19,717 nucleotides of DNA. It comes from Schlegelella_A sp038225015 (GTDB taxonomy: Bacteria > Pseudomonadota > Gammaproteobacteria > Burkholderiales > Burkholderiaceae_C). Made by a program: the position numbers and the translations under genes. This document shows, piece after piece, positions 14,167 through 19,717 of the stretch. The notes beneath the pieces were generated by a model. The model was not told the DNA's origin. It saw only the letters and a program-made list of their open reading frames with translations, and did no database searches. The stretch's first letter is position 1. Each line of letters opens with the position of its first letter. The stretch covers positions 1 to 19,717 of the forward strand of contig JBBRFB010000060.1 of assembly GCA_038225015.1 (NCBI GenBank), in the 5' to 3' direction.

Positions 14167-15321
14167 ATGCGCCAGGCCATCGAAGAACTTCCGGGCTCGA
14201 AGATCCGCGAGGTCGCCAATGCGGCGCTCGGCCGAGACGACGTGCTGGCGTTCTGGTTCGGCGAGAGCGACCAGCCGACACCTGACGCCACCCGCGAGGC
14301 GGCGATGCGCTCGCTCGCTGAAGGAGAGACGTTCTACAGCCACAACCTCGGCCTCGAGGCGCTGCGGTCGGCCATCGCCGGCTACATCAGCGGCCTGCAC
14401 CGGCCGGTCGGCGCCGAGCGGATCGCGGTCACGTCGTCTGGCGTGAGCGCCCTGATGCTGGCGATGCAGGCGCTCGTCGGTGCTGGCGACGAGGTCGTGG
14501 CGGTCGTGCCGGTCTGGCCCAACCTGACGGCGCAACCGGCGATCCTGGGCGCCCGCGTCGTGCGCCTTCCCCTGCGCCCGCGCGGTGGCGCCTGGCGGCT
14601 CGACCTCGACGACCTGCGCGTGGCGGTGACGACTCGTACCCGCGTGCTCCTCGTCAACTCGCCGAACAACCCGACCGGCTGGACGCTCTCCGGCCGCGAG
14701 CAGGAGGCGATCCTTGCCCACTGCCGCGAGACCGGCACCTGGATCGTCGCCGACGAGGTCTACCAGCGCGTCTTTTTCGGCGCCGGGGAAGGCGCCTGCG
14801 CGCCCAGCTTTCTCGACATCGCCGAGGCCGACGAGCGCCTCGTGGTCGTGCACAGCTTCTCGAAGACCTTTCTCATGACGGGCTGGCGGCTCGGCTGGCT
14901 GGTCGTGCCGGCGGCGGCGACGCCGGCGTTCGTTAAGCTGATCGAGTTCAACACCTCGTGCGCGCCGGTCTTCGTGCAGCGGGCCGGTCTCGCCGCGCTG
15001 GCCGAGGCTCCGGAGGCGGTGCCGGCCCTCGCCGCGCACCTGCGGCGGTGCCGGGACACACTGCTGCCGCGCCTGCAGTCGCTCGGCGGCGTCGAGGTGG
15101 AGGTGCCGAGCGGCGGCATGTACGCGTTCTTCCGTTGTCCGGGAAGTGCCGATTCGCTCGCCTTCGCGAAGCGGCTGGTGCGCGACGTCGGTCTCGGCCT
15201 GGCTCCAGGTATCGCCTTCGGCGACGAGGCCGAGGGCTGGCTGCGCTGGTGCTTCGCCTCGCGCGACCCCGCGCGTCTCGTCGACGGGGCGAGTCGGCTG
15301 GAGGCGGCACTTCGCCTATAA
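14167..15321 (+). CDS. PLP-dependent class I/II aminotransferase
   Basis: This is a fold-type I aminotransferase of about 384 residues. The PLP lysine is K233 in VHSFSKTFLMTGWRLGW. N167/N168 in NSPNNPTG, D196 and Y199 in VADEVYQRVFF, and the carboxylate-binding R360 in GWLRWCFAS are also visible. The N-terminus MRQAIEELPGSKIREVANAA is typical of aspartate/aromatic aminotransferase-like proteins; the substrate cannot be told from sequence. The frame is open upstream to 13936, but that part is antisense to hsp20 and its promoter, so ATG 14167 is chosen although its ribosome binding site is poor. It is divergent from hsp20 and upstream of rpsO. Its stop codon TAA lies inside a TATAAT hexamer. 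Confidence 0.9.
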   Translation: MRQAIEELPGSKIREVANAALGRDDVLAFWFGESDQPTPDATREAAMRSLAEGETFYSHNLGLEALRSAIAGYISGLHRPVGAERIAVTSSGVSALMLAMQALVGAGDEVVAVVPVWPNLTAQPAILGARVVRLPLRPRGGAWRLDLDDLRVAVTTRTRVLLVNSPNNPTGWTLSGREQEAILAHCRETGTWIVADEVYQRVFFGAGEGACAPSFLDIAEADERLVVVHSFSKTFLMTGWRLGWLVVPAAATPAFVKLIEFNTSCAPVFVQRAGLAALAEAPEAVPALAAHLRRCRDTLLPRLQSLGGVEVEVPSGGMYAFFRCPGSADSLAFAKRLVRDVGLGLAPGIAFGDEAEGWLRWCFASRDPARLVDGASRLEAALRL

Positions 15322-15322
15322 T
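15317..15322 (+). promoter_or_regulatory. Possible rpsO promoter -10 element
   Basis: A perfect TATAAT overlaps the aminotransferase stop codon. No good TTGACA stands 16-18 bases upstream (the bases there are around TCGGCT). A short GC hairpin (15332-15344, GCCGC-TCT-GCGGC) follows. The leader to rpsO would be about 120 bases, long enough for S15 autoregulation, but I see no recognisable structure to prove this. Confidence 0.4.
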
Positions 15323-15449
15323 CTTCGGTTCGCCGCTCTGCGGCTAGCCCAGCACGACGCCGGTCGGTTTCACCGGTGCTCGCGAGTCGACCCGAAACCG
15401 CAGCCCCGCCTCATTCGGCCGGCGCTCGGTTTCACACCCAGGAAACGAG

Positions 15450-15719
15450 ATGCCAGCTACCCAGGAACACAAGGCCGAAGTCGTCAAGGCGCACGCCCGC
15501 GGCGCCAACGACACCGGCTCGACCGAAGTGCAGGTCGCCCTCTTGACCGACCGGATCAACGAGCTCACGCCGCACTTCAAGACCCACCTCAAGGACCATC
15601 ACGGCCGGCGCGGCCTGCTGAAGATGGTCAACCGTCGCAAGAGCCTGCTCGCCTACCTCAAGGGCAAGGATCCCGAGCGCTACACGACGCTGATTCAGAA
15701 GCTCGGCCTGCGCAAGTAG
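15450..15719 (+). CDS. rpsO: 30S ribosomal protein S15
   Basis: S15 is an early-binding protein of the small ribosomal subunit that contacts the central domain of 16S rRNA. The 89-residue length is exactly that of the family. Typical blocks are DTGSTEVQVALLTDRINELT, FKTHLKDHHGRRGLLKMVNR and RRKSLLAYLK, with the end LGLRK. AGGAAA (15440-15445) stands before the ATG. It is followed by pnp, the common bacterial pairing in which both genes are often co-transcribed. Confidence 0.98.
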   Translation: MPATQEHKAEVVKAHARGANDTGSTEVQVALLTDRINELTPHFKTHLKDHHGRRGLLKMVNRRKSLLAYLKGKDPERYTTLIQKLGLRK

Positions 15720-15808
15720 GTCGAAGAGCGACGCCTCGAGCCTGACGGGACCATGACCGGCAGGTTCTCGAGCGTCTGGAACGAGCGGCCATGCGGCGAG
15801 GCTTGTGT

Positions 15809-15852
15809 CATTCCACCGATGTTCGCGAGCCAACGCGAGCACCCTTGGAATG
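15809..15852 (+). ncRNA. Nested stem-loop in the rpsO-pnp intergenic leader
   Basis: An outer arm CATTCCA (15809-15815) pairs with TGGAATG (15846-15852). Inside it TGTTCGCG (15820-15827) pairs with CGCGAGCA (15834-15841) around loop AGCCAA, with one G-U pair. No T run follows, so it is not a simple terminator. In E. coli a stem-loop at this place is cut by RNase III and lets PNPase repress its own message. A similar cis-regulatory role is inferred. Confidence 0.5.
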
Positions 15853-15925
15853 GCATGTCGCTGAATCACCTCGTTCCGGGAGCCGGCGCCACCCCTGAAG
15901 GCGCCTGAAGCAACGGAGAATCCCA

Positions 15926-18052
15926 GTGAGCCTGTTCAACAAAGTCAGCAAGACATTCCAGTGGGGCCAGCGCAGCGTCACCCTCGAGACGGGTGAGATC
16001 GCCAGGCAGTCGGGCGGCGCCGTCGTCGTCACCATCGACGACACCGTCATCCTCGCGACCGTCGTCGCCAGGAAGGAGGCCAAGCCCGGCCAGGACTTCT
16101 TTCCGCTCACCGTCGACTACATCGAGAAGACGTACGCCGCCGGCAAGATCCCGGGCAGCTTCTTCAAGCGCGAAGGCCGCCCGAGCGAGCTCGAGACCCT
16201 GACCTCGCGACTGATCGATCGGCCGCTCCGGCCGCTCTTTCCCGAAGGCTTCTACAACGAGGTGCAGGTCGTTATCCACGTCCTGTCGCTCAACCCGGAG
16301 GTCGCCGCCGACATCCCGTCGCTGATCGGCGCCAGCGCGGCGCTCGCCATCTCGGGCATTCCCTTCAACGGCCCGATCGGCGCCGCCCGCGTCGGCTACA
16401 TCGGCGGCCAGTACGTGCTCAATCCGTCGAAGACGCAGATGGCCGAGACGCAGATGGACCTCATCGTCGCAGGCACCGAGGCCGCCGTGCTGATGGTCGA
16501 GTCGGAGGCGAAGCAGCTCAGCGAGGAGATCATGCTCGGCGGTGTCGTCTTCGGCCACGAGCAGGGCAACATCGCCATCGCCGCGATCAACGAGCTGGTC
16601 CGCGACGCCGGCAAGCCGGTCTGGGACTGGCAGCCGCCGGCCAAGGACGAGGCCTTCATCGCCCAGGTCGGCTCGCTGGCCGAGCAGAAGCTGCGCGATG
16701 CCTACCAGATCCGCTCGAAGCAGGCGCGCACCCAGGCCACGCGCGACGTGACCGCGTCCACCCTGGCCGCGCTGTCGCAAGGCGGCACGGCCGTCGACAA
16801 GGTCAAGGTCGACAACATCCTGTTCGACATCGAAGCCAGGATCGTCCGCAACCAGATCCTCTCCGGCGAGCCTCGCATCGACGGCCGCGACACCCGCACC
16901 GTGCGACCGATCGAGATCCGGAGCGGCCTGCTGCCGCGCGCTCACGGCTCGGCGCTCTTCACGCGTGGCGAGACGCAGGCGCTGGTCGCCGCGACGCTCG
17001 GCACCGATCGCGACTCGCAGCGCATCGACGCGCTCGCCGGCGAGTTCAGCGAGCACTTCATGCTGCACTACAACATGCCGCCTTTCGCCACCGGCGAGAC
17101 GGGCCGCGTCGGCACGCCGAAGCGGCGCGAGATCGGCCACGGCCGGCTCGCCAAGCGCGCGCTCGTCGCCGTGCTGCCCGATCGCGGCGAGTTCCCGTAC
17201 TCGATGCGCGTCGTCTCCGAGATCACCGAGTCGAATGGCTCCTCGTCGATGGCGTCGGTCTGCGGCGGCTGCCTGGCGCTGATGGATGCCGGCGTGCCGC
17301 TGAAGGCGCACGTGGCCGGCATCGCCATGGGCCTCATCAAGGACGGCAACCGCTTCGCCGTGCTGACCGACATCCTCGGCGACGAGGATCACCTCGGCGA
17401 CATGGACTTCAAGGTCGCCGGCACGACCGCCGGCGTCACCGCGCTGCAGATGGACATCAAGATCCAGGGCATCACGAAGGAGATCATGCAGGTGGCGCTC
17501 GCGCAGGCGAAGGAAGCCCGCCTGCACATCCTCGGCAAGATGACCGAGGCCATGGGCGGCGCCAAGACCGAGGTGTCGCAGTTCGCGCCGCGCCTCTACA
17601 CGATGAAGATCAATCCGGAGAAGATCCGCGACGTCATCGGCAAGGGCGGGGCGACGATCCGGGCGCTGACCGAGGAAACGGGCTGCGTCATCGACATCGG
17701 CGAAGACGGCACGATCACCATCGCCTCTGCCGACGCCGACAAGGCGGAGCACGCGAAGAAGCGCATCGAGGAGATCACCGCCGACGTCGAGGTCGGCAAG
17801 ATCTACGAAGGCCCGATCACCAAGATCCTCGACTTCGGCGCCCTCGTCAACCTGCTGCCCGGCAAGGACGGCCTGCTGCACATCAGCCAGATCGCGCACC
17901 AGCGGGTCGAGAAGGTCACCGACTTCCTGAAGGAGGGCCAGATCGTTCGCGTCAAGGTCCTCGAGACCGACGAGAAGGGTCGGGTCAAGCTGTCGATGAA
18001 GGCGCTTCTCGACCGTGAATCGCCGCCGCGCGAGCAGGCTTACCAGGAGTGA
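15926..18052 (+). CDS. pnp: Polyribonucleotide nucleotidyltransferase (PNPase)
   Basis: PNPase degrades RNA 3' to 5' by phosphorolysis and is part of the RNA degradosome. It has 708 residues (E. coli 711). Domain order is RNase PH 1 (about 10-140), a helical linker, RNase PH 2 (about 315-455, with RAHGSALFTRGETQALV and the active-site segment LTDILGDEDHLGDMDFKVAGT), a KH domain with DVIGKGGATIRAL (about 569-580) and a C-terminal S1 domain (about 622-695, GPITKILDFGALVNLLPGKDGLLHIS). The start is GTG 15926, supported by GGAGAA a few bases upstream and by the family N-terminus MSLFNKVSKTF. It lies 206 bases after rpsO, with a stem-loop between. Confidence 0.98.
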   Translation: MSLFNKVSKTFQWGQRSVTLETGEIARQSGGAVVVTIDDTVILATVVARKEAKPGQDFFPLTVDYIEKTYAAGKIPGSFFKREGRPSELETLTSRLIDRPLRPLFPEGFYNEVQVVIHVLSLNPEVAADIPSLIGASAALAISGIPFNGPIGAARVGYIGGQYVLNPSKTQMAETQMDLIVAGTEAAVLMVESEAKQLSEEIMLGGVVFGHEQGNIAIAAINELVRDAGKPVWDWQPPAKDEAFIAQVGSLAEQKLRDAYQIRSKQARTQATRDVTASTLAALSQGGTAVDKVKVDNILFDIEARIVRNQILSGEPRIDGRDTRTVRPIEIRSGLLPRAHGSALFTRGETQALVAATLGTDRDSQRIDALAGEFSEHFMLHYNMPPFATGETGRVGTPKRREIGHGRLAKRALVAVLPDRGEFPYSMRVVSEITESNGSSSMASVCGGCLALMDAGVPLKAHVAGIAMGLIKDGNRFAVLTDILGDEDHLGDMDFKVAGTTAGVTALQMDIKIQGITKEIMQVALAQAKEARLHILGKMTEAMGGAKTEVSQFAPRLYTMKINPEKIRDVIGKGGATIRALTEETGCVIDIGEDGTITIASADADKAEHAKKRIEEITADVEVGKIYEGPITKILDFGALVNLLPGKDGLLHISQIAHQRVEKVTDFLKEGQIVRVKVLETDEKGRVKLSMKALLDRESPPREQAYQE

Positions 18053-18077
18053 GCGCCATGAGCCGGCGGAGCGCCTC

Positions 18078-19064
18078 GTGAAGGCGATCGAGATCACGGC
18101 GTTCGGCGGCCCCGAGGTGCTCTGCCTCACGGAGCGGCCGACGCCGGTCGCCGGCGCGGGTGAGGTTCTCATCCGGGTCGCCGCATCCGGCATCAACCGC
18201 CCCGACGTGCTGCAGAGGAAGGGCCACTATCCGGTGCCCGCGGGCGCTTCCGATCTGCCGGGCCTTGAAGTCGCCGGCACCATTGTCGACGGCGACGCCA
18301 AGGCGATGTCCGACGCCGGCCTCGCCACTGGCGACCGCGTCTGCGCCCTCGTCGCCGGCGGCGGCTACGCTGAATACTGCGTCGCCCCTGTCGGCCAGTG
18401 CCTGCCTTCCCCAGCCGGCCTCAGCGACGTCGAGGCCGCCAGCCTGCCGGAAACGTTCTTCACGGTCTGGTCGAACGTGTTCGACCGCGCCCGGCTGCAG
18501 CCCGGCGAGACGCTGCTCGTCCAGGGCGGCTCGAGCGGCATTGGCGTGACGGCGATCCAGCTGGCCAAGGCGCACGGCGCGACCGTGATCGTCACCGTCG
18601 GCAGCGACGACAAGGCGGCGGCCTGCAAGGCGCTCGGCGCCGATCACGCGATCAACTACAAGACGCAGGACTTCGTCGCCGAGGTGCGCCGCATCACCGG
18701 CGATGCGGGCGCCGACGTGATCCTCGACATGGTGGCCGGCGACTACGTCGAGCGCGAGCTCAAGTGCTTGGCCGAGGAAGGCCGTCTGGTGATCATCGCG
18801 GTGCAGGGCGGCACGGCGGCCAAGGTCGACGCCGGCGCCGTGCTGCGGCGCCGCCTGACCATCACCGGCTCGACGCTCAGGCCGCGGCCGGTGGCGTTCA
18901 AGTCGAAGATCGCCGCGTCGCTGCGCCGCACTGTCTGGCCGTGGCTCGATGCCGGCCGCGTCAAGCCGGTCGTCCACCAGGTGTTCGCGGCTGCCGATGC
19001 GGCTGCCGCGCACACGCTGATGGAGTCGAACCAGCACATCGGCAAGCTGGTGCTTCGATGGTAG
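18078..19064 (+). CDS. NAD(P)H:quinone oxidoreductase (zinc-free MDR, QOR/PIG3-like)
   Basis: This medium-chain dehydrogenase/reductase lacks the structural and catalytic zinc ligands and probably reduces quinones with NADPH. From GTG 18078 it is 328 residues, the family length. GGAG (18068-18071) stands 6 bases before this GTG. The frame is open to 18015, which would overlap pnp and is not homologous. The N-terminal catalytic part has VKAIEITAFGGPEVL, ASGINRPDVLQRKGHYP and GLEVAGTI; the Rossmann fold shows LLVQGGSSGIGVTAIQLAKA (about 147-166) and ALGADHAINY. It starts 25 bases after pnp and overlaps tpiA by 7 bases, so translation is probably coupled in a pnp-qor-tpiA run. The physiological substrate is unknown. 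Confidence 0.93.
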   Translation: MKAIEITAFGGPEVLCLTERPTPVAGAGEVLIRVAASGINRPDVLQRKGHYPVPAGASDLPGLEVAGTIVDGDAKAMSDAGLATGDRVCALVAGGGYAEYCVAPVGQCLPSPAGLSDVEAASLPETFFTVWSNVFDRARLQPGETLLVQGGSSGIGVTAIQLAKAHGATVIVTVGSDDKAAACKALGADHAINYKTQDFVAEVRRITGDAGADVILDMVAGDYVERELKCLAEEGRLVIIAVQGGTAAKVDAGAVLRRRLTITGSTLRPRPVAFKSKIAASLRRTVWPWLDAGRVKPVVHQVFAAADAAAAHTLMESNQHIGKLVLRW

Positions 19065-19717
19065 ACGCGAGTGCAGCCACCGGCGGTCGACGCGGGCTCG
19101 TCGTCGGCAACTGGAAGATGAACGGCAACCGTGCGGCGAACGGCGCGTTGCTCGCCGCCCTGAAGGCGGCCGGCCCGTTCACCGTCGACGTCTCGGTCTG
19201 TGCCCCCTTCCCCTATCTCGGCGAGGTCCGGGACGCGCTCGGCGGCAGCGCCGTTGCCTGGGGCGCCCAGGACTGCTCGAGCCACTCCTCGGGCGCGTTC
19301 ACCGGCGAAGTGTCGGCGGCGATGCTGGCCGAGTTCGGTTGCCGTCACGTCATCGTCGGTCATTCGGAGCGCCGTACGCTGCATGGCGAAAGCGATGGGC
19401 TCGTCGCCGAGAAGGCCGAGCGCGCGCTGGCCGCGGGACACGTGCCGATCGTCTGCGTCGGCGAGACACTGGCCGAGCGCGATGCCGGGCGGACCGAGGC
19501 GGTTGTCACCCGGCAGCTGGCCGCGGCGATCGACGCGCTCGGCGCGCGCATAGGCGAGGCCGTGCTCGCCTATGAACCGATCTGGGCGATCGGCACCGGC
19601 CGCACGGCCAGCCCCGAGGAGGCCCAGGCGGTGCACGCGATCCTGCGTGCCCAACTGGCCGCCGCCTCGCCTGCGGCCGCGGCGTCGCTGCGCATCCTCT
19701 ACGGCGGCAGCGTCAAG
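19058..19717 (+). CDS. tpiA: Triosephosphate isomerase (5' part, 3' end outside window)
   Basis: TpiA interconverts dihydroxyacetone phosphate and glyceraldehyde-3-phosphate in glycolysis and gluconeogenesis. The first 220 codons are present and the frame runs off the right edge; the full protein should be about 250 residues. Catalytic residues are visible: K20 in VVGNWKMNG, H102 in VIVGHSERR and E173 in AYEPIWAIGTGR, with the phosphate loop beginning YGGSVK at the edge. The start overlaps the end of the quinone oxidoreductase gene by 7 bases. The N-terminal extension MVDASAATGGRR is longer than usual, but no internal start before the first strand is available. Confidence 0.96.
   Translation, partial: MVDASAATGGRRGLVVGNWKMNGNRAANGALLAALKAAGPFTVDVSVCAPFPYLGEVRDALGGSAVAWGAQDCSSHSSGAFTGEVSAAMLAEFGCRHVIVGHSERRTLHGESDGLVAEKAERALAAGHVPIVCVGETLAERDAGRTEAVVTRQLAAAIDALGARIGEAVLAYEPIWAIGTGRTASPEEAQAVHAILRAQLAAASPAAAASLRILYGGSVK

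Noticed and set aside
15866..18196. 776-residue minus-strand frame opposite pnp
   Set aside because: It is an antisense shadow; pnp has full domain content on the plus strand.

Overview
The window is about 19.7 kb of GC-rich DNA (strong G/C preference at third codon positions) from a proteobacterium. The gene order uvrB / iscRSUA-hscBA-fdx and rpsO-pnp-quinone oxidoreductase-tpiA, the IscR-type Fe-S regulon and the Hsp20 with an Ala/Pro-rich insertion suggest a betaproteobacterium, probably Burkholderiales. This placement is inference from gene order and protein style, not from a search. No rRNA, tRNA, CRISPR array, transposase or integrase was found.

Layout. (1) 1-1207: 3' part of uvrB (nucleotide excision repair). 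(2) 1215-6742: a complete ISC iron-sulfur assembly operon, iscR-iscS-iscU-iscA-hscB-hscA-fdx. It is preceded by two good type 1 IscR sites flanking a promoter, and a terminator-like hairpin sits between iscA and hscB. iscX is not found after fdx. (3) 6803-7613: two small genes of unknown function on the minus strand. (4) 7764-12280: a peptide-export cassette made of a LuxR-type regulator, a 49-residue double-glycine-type precursor peptide with a tandem GPKGGW core, and, convergent on the minus strand, a C39-peptidase ABC transporter with its HlyD-type membrane fusion protein. (5) 12504-15321: tsaD (tRNA t6A synthesis), a convergent hsp20 small heat-shock gene, and a PLP aminotransferase. (6) 15450-19717: rpsO, pnp, an NAD(P)H:quinone oxidoreductase and the 5' part of tpiA.

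The most interesting part is region 4. The leader of the small peptide fits the double-glycine consensus at every key position (L-12, E-8, L-7, V-4, G-2, A-1). The transporter carries an intact C39 peptidase triad (C28, H101, D117), so it should cleave the leader during export and release a 17-residue peptide, GPKGGWEIIGGPKGGWY. The LuxR protein has no luxI partner in the window. Two of its usual acyl-homoserine-lactone contacts are changed (Trp to Tyr, Tyr to Phe). The same lux-box-like element (CTGTNAGAGTTGNCAG) occurs upstream of both luxR and the precursor gene. I infer a self-contained, LuxR-controlled secreted-peptide circuit, either signalling or bacteriocin-like. No immunity gene or modification enzyme was recognised beside it.
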